Both the position numbers and the translations under genes were made by a program. Positions 52,068 to 60,332 of a stretch of 64,000 bases of DNA are shown here, in pieces. Under the pieces are notes generated by a model, which was not told the DNA's origin, ran no database searches, and worked only from the letters and a program-made list of their open reading frames with translations. Position 1 is the first letter of the stretch, and each line of letters opens with the position of its first letter. The DNA lies in assembly GCF_014202315.1 (NCBI RefSeq), contig NZ_JACHGN010000011.1, forward strand, positions 62,001 through 126,000, in the 5' to 3' direction. Origin of the DNA: Thermocatellispora tengchongensis. Its GTDB lineage: Bacteria > Actinomycetota > Actinomycetes > Streptosporangiales > Streptosporangiaceae.

Positions 52068-52891
52068 CAGCCGACGAACCCTCCGGCGCAGTGGAGCGTC
52101 TGCCCGCTGATGTAGTCGGACTCCGGCAGGCACAGCAGGTAGACCGCGCCCGCCGCCTCCTCGGGCGTGCCCGCGCGGCCGAGCGGGATCATGGTCTCCA
52201 TCCGCTCCAGCAGGTGGGGATTGACACCGACCCTGATGTCCCGGCCCTCCACGTCGATGGTCGCGCCGCTCACGACGGGCTGGGTGAGCCGGGTGCTGAT
52301 GAGGCCGAAGGCGACGGCGTTGACGGTGGTGTTCAGCCGGCCCCACTCCTTGGACAGGGTCCGGGTCAGCCCTTCCAGGCCGGCCTTGGCGGCGCTGTAG
52401 TTGGCCTGCCCGGCGTTGCCGAAGACACCGGCCAGGGAGCTGATGTTGACCACCTTCCGGCAGACCGTCCTCCCCTCGGCCCGCTCGGCCGCGACGGCGG
52501 CCTTGATGACCGGCTGGACGGCGCGCAGGATGCGGAACGGCGCCTTCAGGTGCACTCCGAGGATGGCGTCCCACTGCTCGTCGGTCATCTTCTGGATGAC
52601 GTTGTCCCAGGTGAACCCGGCGTTGTTCACGACGATGTCGATGCCGCCGAAGGTGTCCACGGCGGCGGCGACGAACCGCCCGGGGAAGTCGTCGTCGAGC
52701 ACGCTGCCGGCGACCGCGACCGCGCTGCCGCCCGATGCGGTGATCTTCTCGACCGTCTCGGCGGCCGGCGCGGGGTCGAGGTCGTTGACCACGACGCTCG
52801 CGCCGGAACGGGCGAGCTTGAGCGCGATCTGCTGCCCGATGCCGCGGCCGGCGCCCGTGACCAGCGCGGTCTTGCCCTGCAGAACGGTCAT
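52067..52891 (-). CDS. SDR family oxidoreductase (FabG / 3-hydroxyacyl-CoA dehydrogenase-like)
   Basis: 274 residues. It has TGAGRGIGQQIALKLARSG (cofactor site), NNAGFTW, the catalytic Ser in VVNISSLAG, YSAAKAGLEGL (Tyr and Lys) and the ending YISGQTLHCAGGFVG. The about 20-residue insert after the catalytic region (VSGATIDVEGRDIRVGVNPHLL) is typical of the group paired with MaoC dehydratases. It should act on 3-hydroxyacyl-CoA or 3-ketoacyl-CoA. Coupled by overlaps to the MaoC gene before it and the PPOX gene after it. Confidence 0.88.
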   Translation of the reverse strand: MTVLQGKTALVTGAGRGIGQQIALKLARSGASVVVNDLDPAPAAETVEKITASGGSAVAVAGSVLDDDFPGRFVAAAVDTFGGIDIVVNNAGFTWDNVIQKMTDEQWDAILGVHLKAPFRILRAVQPVIKAAVAAERAEGRTVCRKVVNISSLAGVFGNAGQANYSAAKAGLEGLTRTLSKEWGRLNTTVNAVAFGLISTRLTQPVVSGATIDVEGRDIRVGVNPHLLERMETMIPLGRAGTPEEAAGAVYLLCLPESDYISGQTLHCAGGFVG

Positions 52892-53310
52892 GACTTCGCT
52901 CCTTCCATGGAGAAGACGGCCTGGCCGGTGAGCGTGACGGTGCCGTCGGCGAGCTCGACCCGCAGGTCCACGGTGACGAGGCCGTCCTCGACCCGGGTGA
53001 CCTCCCCGTGGCAGGTCGGCTCCGCGTTCACCGGGGTGATCGCCACGAAGCGCGTGCCGAACTCGCGCAGCGCGGCCTGCGGCGCGTGGTCGGTGAGCAG
53101 GCGGCCCAGGTAGGCCATGCTGAGCATGCCGTGCGCGAACACGTCGTCCAGGCCGGCCCGGCGGGCGACGTCCAGGTCGAGGTGGATCGGGTTGTGGTCG
53201 CCGGATCCGCCCGCGAACAGCGCGAGGGTGGTCCGGGTGATGGGGCCGAGGGCCAGCGGGGGCAGCTTGTCGCCCACCCGCGCGCCGCGCGCCTCCCAGG
53301 TGACGGTCAT
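52888..53310 (-). CDS. MaoC-like dehydratase (hot-dog fold)
   Basis: 140 residues. It has FAGGSGDHNPIHLDLDVARRAGLDDVFAHGMLSMAYLGRLL, which carries the hydratase motif (Asp and His of the R-hydratase type). Together with the next protein it should form a heterodimeric enoyl-thioester hydratase like HadAB. ATGA overlaps couple it on both sides. Confidence 0.88.
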   Translation of the reverse strand: MTVTWEARGARVGDKLPPLALGPITRTTLALFAGGSGDHNPIHLDLDVARRAGLDDVFAHGMLSMAYLGRLLTDHAPQAALREFGTRFVAITPVNAEPTCHGEVTRVEDGLVTVDLRVELADGTVTLTGQAVFSMEGAKS

Positions 53311-53777
53311 GCCTCGCCTCCCCGCTCCTCGCCGCCGGTCACGCGGATCACCACGGTCTGGGCGAGGTCGGCGATCGGGGTCTCTCCCCGGGTGATCCGG
53401 GTGCGCCGCTCGACGAACTCCAGCGCGCCGCCCTTCTTGGTGTAGACGTCGGCGATCGTGCTGTGGGCGGTCAGCTCGTCGCCGGCGTACGCCTGCCGGT
53501 GGTAGGTGAAGGTCTGGGTCGCGTGCAGCACGGTGTTCAGGTCCACGCCCAGCGAGGTGATCCACTCGAACGGGTCGGGAACCTCCAGGTCGATGCCGTA
53601 CAGGAACGTCGGCGGGACGGGCAGATCGGGGTGGCCGCCCGCGCGGGCGGCGTCCAGATCGACGTACACGGGATCGGTCTGGCCGGTGGCCTTGGCGAAC
53701 AACCGGAGCCTGCCACGCTCGACGGTCATGGTCACCGGGGGCCCCGAGGTCCCGATGACGGAGGGGGGAATCGGCAC
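53307..53777 (-). CDS. MaoC N-terminal-type dehydratase (HadA-like)
   Basis: 156 residues. It has VERGRLRLFAKATGQTDPVYVDLDAARAGGHPDLPVPPTFLYGID, the FAS1/HadA-type N-terminal hot-dog signature, and an HRQAYAGDELTA strand. It normally lacks the catalytic residues and stabilises the catalytic partner. The GTG at 53777 follows GGAGG. First gene of the five-gene minus-strand run; an operator-like site lies at 53816-53833. Confidence 0.85.
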   Translation of the reverse strand: MPIPPSVIGTSGPPVTMTVERGRLRLFAKATGQTDPVYVDLDAARAGGHPDLPVPPTFLYGIDLEVPDPFEWITSLGVDLNTVLHATQTFTYHRQAYAGDELTAHSTIADVYTKKGGALEFVERRTRITRGETPIADLAQTVVIRVTGGEERGGEA

Positions 53778-53815
53778 GGTGCGACCTCCAACGGTTGCGA
53801 CACGGTCGGCTGATT

Positions 53816-53833
53816 ACAGTCAAGATAGACCGC
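53816..53833. promoter_or_regulatory. Weak TetR operator upstream of the MaoC-SDR-PPOX operon
   Basis: ACAGTC-AAGATA-GACCGC keeps one perfect arm and GAC of the other, with the same six-base spacer as the perfect site at 51542. It lies 39-56 bp upstream of the GTG at 53777. On sequence alone it is marginal; the shared layout and location support it. Confidence 0.45.
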
Positions 53834-53883
53834 TACTGCTCACCAAACCAGTCATTGCTTCCCGGCTTAGCAGTGTCCTACTG

Positions 53884-53901
53884 TAAGTCACAGTTGACTG
53901 T
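53884..53901. promoter_or_regulatory. TetR operator upstream of the thiolase pseudogene
   Basis: TAAGTC-ACAGTT-GACTGT has one perfect arm and AGTC of the other, with the standard spacer. It lies 21-38 bp upstream of the GTG at 53922 on the plus strand, so the thiolase was probably part of the same regulon before it decayed. Confidence 0.55.
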
Positions 53902-53921
53902 TCATCTCCCGGGAGGTTCCA

Positions 53922-54413
53922 GTGAACGCGGACGTGCGTGTCGCCGGCGTCGGGATGGCTCCGTTCGCCACGCCGCCGGCAGGCGCTACGAGGACCTGGC
54001 CCGCGACGCGATCCGGTCCGCGCCGGCGGACGCCGGGCTTGCGCTCGACGACGTCGGGCCCGCCTTCGCCTCGTACGTCTACGGCGACTCGGCCTGCGGC
54101 CAGGCGGCGCTCTACGGGGTCGGCATGACCGGGGTCCCTGTCGTCAACGTGAACAACAACTGCGACAGCGGCTCATCGGCGCTGCGGCCGGCCCGCCAGG
54201 CCGTCGCCGGCGGCGAGACCGACGTGGCGCTCGCGTTCGGCTTCGAGCAGATGCGGCGCGGCGCCCCTCGTCGAGCACTGACCCGACCGGCTCGGCCCCG
54301 CCTCCCGCTACCTGGACCGCCTCGACGAGCTGTACGGCACCGAGGAGGGCGTGCCCCTGGCCGCCCGGCTCTTCGGCGGGGCGGGCCGGGCGCACTCGGT
54401 CTGCCGCTCGTAG
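53922..54413 (+). pseudogene. Frameshifted and truncated SCP2-type thiolase
   Basis: From the GTG (after GGGAGG) the frame reads VNADVRVAGVGMAPFA. Near 53970 similarity moves to another frame: RRYEDLARDAIRSAPADAGL and then TGVPVVNVNNNCDSGSSAL, which has the thiolase catalytic Cys. A stop (TGA near 54284) falls in the original frame. Near 54300 similarity returns to that frame as ASRYLDRLDELYGTEEGVPL and stops at TAG 54411-54413. Only about 160 of the usual 380-400 residues exist. At least two frameshifts and a 3' truncation make this a clear pseudogene. Confidence 0.78.
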
Positions 54414-54480
54414 CGGGGGCATCGGTTCTGGTCAGGAATCGAGAAGCGCGGGTCCGGGAGCCGCAACTAGCGTCATCGTC

Positions 54481-55107
54481 ATGACCTCCATCGAATTCGT
54501 GACCCTTGAGGTGGCCGACCCCGCGGCCGCCGACCGTTTCTACTCCACCGCCTTCGGCCCGTGCGGTCAGATACGCCTGCGGGCCTCGGAGGCGCCGGCG
54601 ACCGGCTTCCGCGGGTTCACGCTGTCGCTCGTGGTGTCCCAGCCGGCCAATGTCAACGCCCTCATCGACGCCGCCGTGGACGCCGGCGCCACGACGCTGA
54701 AGCCCGCCGCCAAGTCGCTCTGGGGCTACGGGGGCGTCATCCAGGCCCCGGACGGGACGATCTGGCAGGTCGCGTCGTCGTCGAAGAAGGACACCGGCCC
54801 GGCCGGCCGTCAGTTCGACGAGTTCGTGCTCCTGCTGGGAGTCGCGAGCGTGGCCGAGAGCAAGCGGTTCTACGTCGATCGCGGCCTCACCGTGGCGAGG
54901 AGCTTCGGCGGCAAGTACGTCGAGTTCGCCACCGGCCCTGGTCCCGTCAAGCTGGCGCTGTACAAGCGCCGCGCCCTGGCCAAGGTCGCCGGTGTCTCTC
55001 CCGACGGCTCCGGATCGCACCGGCTCACGATCGGCGGCGACGCCGGGGTCTTCACCGACCCGGACGGGTTCACGTGGGCGACCGCATCGGAGACCGCGTC
55101 GCTGTGA
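54481..55107 (+). CDS. VOC (glyoxalase/bleomycin-resistance) superfamily protein, two repeats
   Basis: 208 residues consisting of two similar beta-alpha-beta-beta-beta units. The first starts FVTLEVADPAAADRFYSTAFG and ends GVIQAPDGTIWQVAS. The second starts LLLGVASVAESKRFYVDRGLTVARSFGGKYVEFA and ends FTDPDGFTWATA. Such tandem VOC proteins may be metal-dependent enzymes or binding proteins; the usual His/Glu metal ligands are not obvious, so the function is unknown. It converges on the serine hydrolase gene with 19 bp between them. Confidence 0.75.
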   Translation: MTSIEFVTLEVADPAAADRFYSTAFGPCGQIRLRASEAPATGFRGFTLSLVVSQPANVNALIDAAVDAGATTLKPAAKSLWGYGGVIQAPDGTIWQVASSSKKDTGPAGRQFDEFVLLLGVASVAESKRFYVDRGLTVARSFGGKYVEFATGPGPVKLALYKRRALAKVAGVSPDGSGSHRLTIGGDAGVFTDPDGFTWATASETASL

Positions 55108-55126
55108 ACCCTCGGCCGGGTGGCGG

Positions 55127-56377
55127 TCAGAAGTACAGGGAGGTGTAGTCGGTGGTGGGCCAGGTGGTGACGGCGTCGGCGGCCCGGTACAGCAGAGGGT
55201 CGATGTCCCCGTAGGACAGCGTGCCCTCCTCCTGGCGGCGGTTGAACAGCGCGGCGTACGTGACGCCGTCGTACCGTCGGCACAGATACGTGAAGGTGCC
55301 CGCCATCTCGCCGACGTGCCAGGTGTTGAGCCCGCCGGTGACCCGCCGGACGTACCAGCCGGCGCCGTACCACCAGCCGTCGCCGCTGACGCCGATCTCC
55401 GGCTTGGCGAAGGCGCGGCTGAGGGACGTCGAGTTCAGCAGGCCCGTGGCGGTGGGCAGGTCGAAGATCCGGGCGAAGCGCACGACATCGACCGCCGCGG
55501 CCGCCCAGCCTCCGTAGGAGTCGCGGTTGGCCATGCTGAAGCCGCCGTACGGCGTGGGCACGATGTCGCCCGAGTCGTCCAGCACCGTCGTCGAGGTGTA
55601 GGCCGACTCATAGCGCACCTCGCCGGCGGCCGGGAGGGAGGACCCCACCCTCATGCGGGCGATCTTGAGCGGGGTGAGCAGTGCGCTCCGGACGTACGAC
55701 TCGTAGCTCCGGCCCGTCACCTTCTCGATGACGCGGCCGAGCAGCAGGTAGCCGTAGTTGCTGTAGGCCATCCTGGTGCCCGGGTCGAAGTCGAGCGGAT
55801 AGCCCGTGACGTACCGCATGATGTCGGCATGGCGGAGCGGCAGCGACTTGCCGAGGGCCCTGGCGATGACGGTCTCGTGCGTCGTCGTCGCGCTCGAAAC
55901 CTCCCTGTCCCAGCCCGCGGTGTGCTGAAGCAGCCGCCACATCGTCACCTTCGCCAGCCGCGGGTCGGCGCTCTTGCCCGCGACCGGCTCCAGGTCGAGC
56001 CACTTGGTGACCGGGTCGCCCAGGTTGAGCCGGCCATCCTGCGCCAGCCGCAGGATGGCCGTCGCCGTGATGTGCTTGCCCACGCTCGCCAGCCGGAACA
56101 GGGAGGTCGGGGTCACTGCGGGCACGTACTTCTCCGGCGTGGACAGCGTGTACGCCCGCGCGAAGACCAGCTTGCCTTTGTGCGCGATCGCGAGTTGCCC
56201 GCACGTGATGCCACGTTTGAGCATGAAGTCCTTCATCAGCCTGTCGAAGCCCGCGAGCGCCGTGGGCGCCTGGCCCCTGGCCGCCACGGTGGGCACGGCG
56301 GAGGCGGGCCGCGCCGTCGCCACCAGGCCGATCGGCGCCGCGAGCGCCCCCTTCAACAGGCTTCTGCGATTCAGCAC
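55127..56377 (-). CDS. Secreted serine hydrolase, beta-lactamase class C / D-aminopeptidase family
   Basis: 416 residues with a Tat-like signal (NRRSLLKGALAAPIGLVATARPASA). It has the SxxK nucleophile in LASVGKHI, the YxN motif in YSNYG and a late HxG in WHVGEMAG, the catalytic pattern of the family. It likely hydrolyses peptides, esters or amides outside the cell. The start is GTG at 56377, preceded by GGGAG. The spacer upstream contains an inverted repeat at 56434-56455. Confidence 0.85.
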   Translation of the reverse strand: MLNRRSLLKGALAAPIGLVATARPASAVPTVAARGQAPTALAGFDRLMKDFMLKRGITCGQLAIAHKGKLVFARAYTLSTPEKYVPAVTPTSLFRLASVGKHITATAILRLAQDGRLNLGDPVTKWLDLEPVAGKSADPRLAKVTMWRLLQHTAGWDREVSSATTTHETVIARALGKSLPLRHADIMRYVTGYPLDFDPGTRMAYSNYGYLLLGRVIEKVTGRSYESYVRSALLTPLKIARMRVGSSLPAAGEVRYESAYTSTTVLDDSGDIVPTPYGGFSMANRDSYGGWAAAAVDVVRFARIFDLPTATGLLNSTSLSRAFAKPEIGVSGDGWWYGAGWYVRRVTGGLNTWHVGEMAGTFTYLCRRYDGVTYAALFNRRQEEGTLSYGDIDPLLYRAADAVTTWPTTDYTSLYF

Positions 56378-56433
56378 ATGAATCTCCCAGGCGGTACGGA
56401 CGTGGCTGGTGTGACCGAAGTGGCGAGACGAAT

Positions 56434-56455
56434 ATATGAGCGATTGCTCGCATAT
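56434..56455. promoter_or_regulatory. Inverted repeat upstream of the serine hydrolase gene
   Basis: The stretch contains GAGC-GATT-GCTC flanked by ATAT and CATAT, a layout common for TetR- or MarR-type operators. It is 57-78 bp upstream of the serine hydrolase start. No adjacent regulator gene exists, so the binding protein is unknown. Confidence 0.35.
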
Positions 56456-56631
56456 GCAAGCGGAGGCGGCCGAGCGCGGGTTCGGGCAGGCCGGCGGGTA
56501 CGGGCCCGCCGGCCGTGACCGCCACGACGGCTCCTCGCGCGTCAAAGGCCGCCTCCATGGACGAGAAAGACAGCGCCGTTACCGGCGATCCGAGACCTTT
56601 CAGCAGGTCGGCCATAAAGGGTGAAACGCGA

Positions 56632-56664
56632 GAGCCGGTGACCGTCGTGGACGGTCACCGGCTC
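56632..56664 (-). terminator. Strong hairpin terminator downstream of the CHRD gene
   Basis: A perfect 15-bp inverted repeat (GAGCCGGTGACCGTC and its complement) with a three-base loop lies 34 bp after the CHRD stop codon. There is no clear T-tract, as is common in actinomycetes. Confidence 0.8.
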
Positions 56665-56697
56665 ACTGCCTCTCCTTCGGGTCATCCTTTCCCGGCG

Positions 56698-57171
56698 TCA
56701 GGCGAGCTGGCCGCGGATTGCGCCGTCAGGGAACTCCTCGTTGTGGACGTTGGCGTAGAACTGACGCGGATTGTGGGCAATGGCCTTCAATTCCCCGAAG
56801 GTCAGCGTGGTCTCGGCATTTTCCGGCGTCTGGCGCTTCTCGGCGCGGATGCAGCCGCTCGCGAAGCCCTCGCTGGGCGCCCTCAGGGTCACCACGATCG
56901 GACCCGCCTCCCCTTCCCTGCCCTCGTGGATGTGCGCGGCGGTCGCGGGGGCGATGTTGTGGGCGGTGATGACGTAGCAGAGCGACGCTCCCCTCACCTT
57001 CCAGGCGAAGACTCCCACGCCGTCCGGGTCGCCCGGACCGGGAACCTCCTGCTCTCCGGTCATCTCGACGAACCGGTGGGGCGCCGTGTCGCTCGCGGTC
57101 GCGCCGGCCGTGCCGGCGAAGGCGGCCGTTGCTGCGACGAATGCCGGAATCAGGATGATTGACTTGATCAC
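56698..57171 (-). CDS. Secreted CHRD-domain protein
   Basis: 157 residues: a signal peptide of about 25 residues (IKSIILIPAFVAATAAFAGTAGA), then a CHRD domain with MTGEQEVPGPGDPDGVGVF, the strand region CYVITAHNIAPATAAHIHEG, and the ending FYANVHNEEFPDGAIRGQL. CHRD proteins are extracellular and of unknown biochemical role. GTG start preceded by AAGGAGG. Confidence 0.88.
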   Translation of the reverse strand: MIKSIILIPAFVAATAAFAGTAGATASDTAPHRFVEMTGEQEVPGPGDPDGVGVFAWKVRGASLCYVITAHNIAPATAAHIHEGREGEAGPIVVTLRAPSEGFASGCIRAEKRQTPENAETTLTFGELKAIAHNPRQFYANVHNEEFPDGAIRGQLA

Positions 57172-57197
57172 GGCAAGCCTCCTTGATAACTATAAGT

Positions 57198-57211
57198 AGT
57201 GATTCATCACT
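57198..57211. promoter_or_regulatory. 14-bp palindrome upstream of the CHRD gene
   Basis: AGTGATTCATCACT is a perfect palindrome 27-40 bp upstream of the CHRD start, in AT-rich DNA that also offers a TATAGT-like -10 element on the minus strand. It is well placed for an operator. Confidence 0.4.
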
Positions 57212-57367
57212 GTGCGTAGTCGTTCTTTCCGGGGCCTACCGGGTTGAAACCGCGCTGTTATGACGGGGATCGTCAAGGACATGTGATTGCCGCTGAATTT
57301 CGGCTCTATGTCCAATTTGACCCATTCGACTGGGTGAATGCCGGAATCCGCGGCAACGACGTAGAGG

Positions 57368-58633
57368 TCATCGTGCTCGGACCGGTGCCCGCGCCTGCGG
57401 GGACCCGCTAGCCGCGCGAGGGCCGGCCTCCCGTGAGCGGGCCTGCAGCGTCCGCGCGACCTTCGGGCCCAGCCAGCGCTTGAACCTGCGCAGCGACTCG
57501 AACTGCTCGGCCGCCCGGTTGACCCGGTAGTACAGCCGCGGCGGAACGTGCGGAAGCAGCGGGGAATGCCGCTGGCCGAGCAACGCGAACATCTGAGGGG
57601 GCGCCAGGCGGATATAACGCGGCAGGTTCTCGTACCACTGGGCGCTGTAGCGGGCCGCGCTCTGGACCGCGAGCAGAGCGGTCGTTCGTTCCCGTTCGTA
57701 GCGGGCGAGGGCGGGCCGCAGCTCCCCGCCGCACCCGCGCAGCGCGCCGGCCAAGGCGATGGCGTCCTCCAGGGCGAGCGTGGTGCCGGCCCCGATGGAA
57801 TAGTGCGTGGTGTGCGCGGCGTCGCCGATCAGGACCAGGTTGCCGCGGTGCCACGTCCGGTTGGTCACGGTACGGAAGTGCAGCCACCGCGCGCTGCCGT
57901 CGGTCCGCGACCGGCCGATCAGGCTGTGCCCCTCGAGCACCCTGGCGAAGAGCCGCTCCAGCAGGGCCAGGCCCTCGGCCTCGCTCGCCTGGTGCAGTCC
58001 GAGACCCCTCCAGGTCGCCGGCGAACACTCGACGACACAGGTGCTGTGGCCGTCGCTGAAGCCGTAGCCGTAACACCAGATCCAGCCGTGCGGCGTCTCC
58101 ACGAAGGCGAAGGTGAAGCAGTCGAAGACCTTGGCGGTGCCGAGCCAGATGTAGACGTTCCGCCCGACCGTGATCTTGGTGCCGAAGTGTCCGGCGTGGC
58201 GCTCGCGCAGCGCGCTGTTGACGCCGTCGCCGGCGACGACGAGGTCGGCGTCGGGCAACGGGCCGTCACCGGCGATCTCGTGCTCGAACTCAAGGCGCAC
58301 CCCGAGGGAGACGGCCCGCTCGGCGAGGATTTCGAGCAGACGGCGCCGTCCGATGCCGAAGCCCTGGTCGCCGTGGTGCACCGTGGTGCGGTCGCCGACG
58401 TGCGCGACGCCGTCACTCCATCGCACCGACTCGGCGGCGATGGCGAGGGCGGACTCGGGGTCGCCGCCGCGCAGCTTGTCGAGCAGGCCGCCCCAGTAGG
58501 TCACCCCCCAGCCGTACGTGGACCCCGCGGGATTCCGCTCGTAGACGGTGATGTCATGGGCCGGGTCCTGCCGCTTCATCAGGATCGAGAAGTACAGGCC
58601 GGCGGGCCCGCCCCCGACGCAGGAGACCTTCAC
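57368..58633 (-). CDS. FAD-dependent monooxygenase related to salicylyl-CoA / anthraniloyl-CoA hydroxylases
   Basis: 421 residues. It starts MKVSCVGGGPAGLYFSILMKRQDPAHDI, followed by STYGWGVTYWGG, a stretch characteristic of salicylyl-CoA 5-hydroxylase and the monooxygenase half of anthraniloyl-CoA enzymes. The second FAD motif is NLVLIGDAAHTTHYSIGAGTTLALEDA. The protein lacks the C-terminal old-yellow-enzyme half that some relatives have. It would hydroxylate an aryl-CoA or a similar substrate. No CoA ligase is adjacent. GTG start after GGGAG. Confidence 0.82.
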   Translation of the reverse strand: MKVSCVGGGPAGLYFSILMKRQDPAHDITVYERNPAGSTYGWGVTYWGGLLDKLRGGDPESALAIAAESVRWSDGVAHVGDRTTVHHGDQGFGIGRRRLLEILAERAVSLGVRLEFEHEIAGDGPLPDADLVVAGDGVNSALRERHAGHFGTKITVGRNVYIWLGTAKVFDCFTFAFVETPHGWIWCYGYGFSDGHSTCVVECSPATWRGLGLHQASEAEGLALLERLFARVLEGHSLIGRSRTDGSARWLHFRTVTNRTWHRGNLVLIGDAAHTTHYSIGAGTTLALEDAIALAGALRGCGGELRPALARYERERTTALLAVQSAARYSAQWYENLPRYIRLAPPQMFALLGQRHSPLLPHVPPRLYYRVNRAAEQFESLRRFKRWLGPKVARTLQARSREAGPRAASGSPQARAPVRAR

Positions 58634-58754
58634 ACGAACTCCCGTTATTACGCAAAGTGGTTACTTGATAACGGGGCCCATATTCCCGGCATCGTCTCTC
58701 CTGACCACCATCGTTCCTGTAAGACCTGCCTGCGGATGGGGACGTACCGGCACG

Positions 58755-59288
58755 TCAGCGACGCCACAGCCGCCTCCGTCGGCGTTCGCCCTGCCCCGGA
58801 GCCGTGTGCCGCTCCCGGGCACGCAGTCCGGGCACCGTCGCGAGCACGTCCTCGTACGGGGCCCGCTCGAACACGAACGGGCCGATGCCGGAGAAGGCGT
58901 CGTGATCGACCTGGTCGCAGTAGTCCGTCTGCCGGCCCAGATCCCGCCATACCACCTGCCCGGGGGAGAACTCCACGGCCGCGGTCACCGCCCCGCAGCC
59001 CAGATCGCCGCACTCGGGGCACACGTACAGCGGCGTCCTGCCGTCAGGCAGGGGGGACTCCCCCTGTCCCATCAGAAGACCGCGCGCGTCGTCGTCCCCG
59101 TCGAAGGCCGGGGCCAGCCAGAGGACCGACACCATGTCCATGTATCCGGCAGCGTGTTCGGTGAGCGTGTCCAGCAGCGGTCTGCCGTCCACCACGAAGT
59201 CCAGGAAGCGGACCTCGGAACGTGACATGTGGCGCCCGAGCCGTTCGCAGGGCCGCACCCGGCGCGCCAGCGACAAGTGACTGATCAT
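58755..59288 (-). CDS. Conserved protein of unknown function with a Cys-rich loop
   Basis: Up to 177 residues; a shorter start (MSRSEVRFLDF) lies at 59228. The sequence has YVCPECGDLGCGAVTAAVEF, a CPxCxxxxC pattern that could bind zinc or merely stabilise the fold, and ends in a basic Arg-rich tail. I do not recognise the family. It lies 27 bp after the agmatine deiminase gene on the same strand and could be the last gene of the urease operon or separate. Confidence 0.6.
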   Translation of the reverse strand: MISHLSLARRVRPCERLGRHMSRSEVRFLDFVVDGRPLLDTLTEHAAGYMDMVSVLWLAPAFDGDDDARGLLMGQGESPLPDGRTPLYVCPECGDLGCGAVTAAVEFSPGQVVWRDLGRQTDYCDQVDHDAFSGIGPFVFERAPYEDVLATVPGLRARERHTAPGQGERRRRRLWRR

Positions 59289-59315
59289 GCCGCCAGTATT
59301 CCGGCGGGCCGCCGG

Positions 59316-60320
59316 TCATCCGCCGTACGTCCCGGCAGGGCGCGGTTGTTGCTGGGTGATGCAGTGGATGCCACCGCCGAGTGCGAAGATGTCGCGGGCG
59401 TCGATCGACTCGATCGTGCGGCCGGGGAAGAGCTTGGCGAAGAGCTCGGCCGTCTCCGCGTCTCGGGGGTCGTCGAAGGCGCAGAGCAGCGCCAGCCCGT
59501 TGGCGAGGTAGTGGTTGATGTAGGAGTAGTCGACCGGTTCGCCGTCCACCTCCCCTACGGTCGGGGCGGGCAGCTCGATCACCTCCAGCGGGCGTCCCCT
59601 GGCATCGGTGGCGGCGCGCAGTATCGCCAGGTTCTCCCGGGTCACCTCGTGGTCGGGATGCAGCGGGTCGGGCTGTACGTGGCACAGCACCAGGCCCGGC
59701 CGTACGAACGAGGCCAGCAGGTCGACGTGCCCGTTCGTGCCGTAGCCCCCGTAGTCGGCGGTCAGGCCGCGGGGCAGCCAGATCACCTTGCGCACGCCGA
59801 GCAGCAGGCGCAGCTCCGCCTCCACCTCGGCCTTCGTCCAGCCGGGGTTGCGGCGGGGGTCGAGCTGGACGGTCTCGGTGACGATGACGGTGCCCTCGCC
59901 GTCCACGTGGACGCCGCCGCCCTCTCCGACCAGCGCGGTGCGGTGGCCTGGAGCGCCCACCCGGTCCAGGACGAACGAGGCGACCAGGTCGTCCTTCTCG
60001 TGCGGGGCCCAGCCCCAGCCGTTGAAGGTCCAGTCGATCCCCATGAGCCGCCCGTCGTCGAACACGAAGGTGGGGCCGTTGTCGCGCATCCAGCAGTCGT
60101 CGAGCGGCTGCTCGACCACCTCGACGCGCGGGTCGAGCCAGGTGGCCGCCGACTCCCGCTCGCCGGGATCGACCAGCATGGTGACGGGCTCGTACCGCAC
60201 GATCGTGTTGGCGACCGACGACCACGCCCGGTACGACGCCTCCGCCCGCTGGAGGGCATAGCCGACGGGCCACGACATCCAGGTACGGCTGTGCGGGTGC
60301 CACTCCGGCGGCATGAACAC
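59316..60320 (-). CDS. aguA: Agmatine deiminase (peptidyl-arginine deiminase family)
   Basis: 334 residues. It has MPPEWHPHSRTWMSWP at the N-terminus, CWMRDNGPTFV, the substrate-binding GWGWAPHEKDD, the HVD motif (TNGHVDLLASFV) and the catalytic Cys in GGGIHCITQQQPRP, the hallmark of the family. The product of agmatine deiminase is N-carbamoylputrescine plus ammonia. It lies 12 bp after the urease alpha gene, so both would be made together and both release ammonia. Start is GTG at 60320 or ATG at 60314. Confidence 0.9.
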   Translation of the reverse strand: MFMPPEWHPHSRTWMSWPVGYALQRAEASYRAWSSVANTIVRYEPVTMLVDPGERESAATWLDPRVEVVEQPLDDCWMRDNGPTFVFDDGRLMGIDWTFNGWGWAPHEKDDLVASFVLDRVGAPGHRTALVGEGGGVHVDGEGTVIVTETVQLDPRRNPGWTKAEVEAELRLLLGVRKVIWLPRGLTADYGGYGTNGHVDLLASFVRPGLVLCHVQPDPLHPDHEVTRENLAILRAATDARGRPLEVIELPAPTVGEVDGEPVDYSYINHYLANGLALLCAFDDPRDAETAELFAKLFPGRTIESIDARDIFALGGGIHCITQQQPRPAGTYGG

Positions 60321-60332
60321 GACGATCGCTCC

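Larger units (their letters stand above)
56378..56697. other. Intergenic region, serine hydrolase / CHRD gene
   Basis: 320 bp. The left half should hold the serine hydrolase promoter and contains an AT-rich inverted repeat; the right half holds a strong hairpin that would end CHRD transcription. Plus-strand frames here have no recognisable protein similarity. Confidence 0.5.

Noticed and set aside
56436-56624. Small plus-strand frame between the serine hydrolase and CHRD genes
   Set aside because: No similarity, starts inside the inverted repeat and lacks a ribosome-binding site.
57368-58633. Aryl-CoA hydroxylase-like gene as a metallophore starter enzyme
   Set aside because: It is about 18 kb from the cluster, has unrelated neighbours and no Zur-like box, so a link to the metallophore is not supported.
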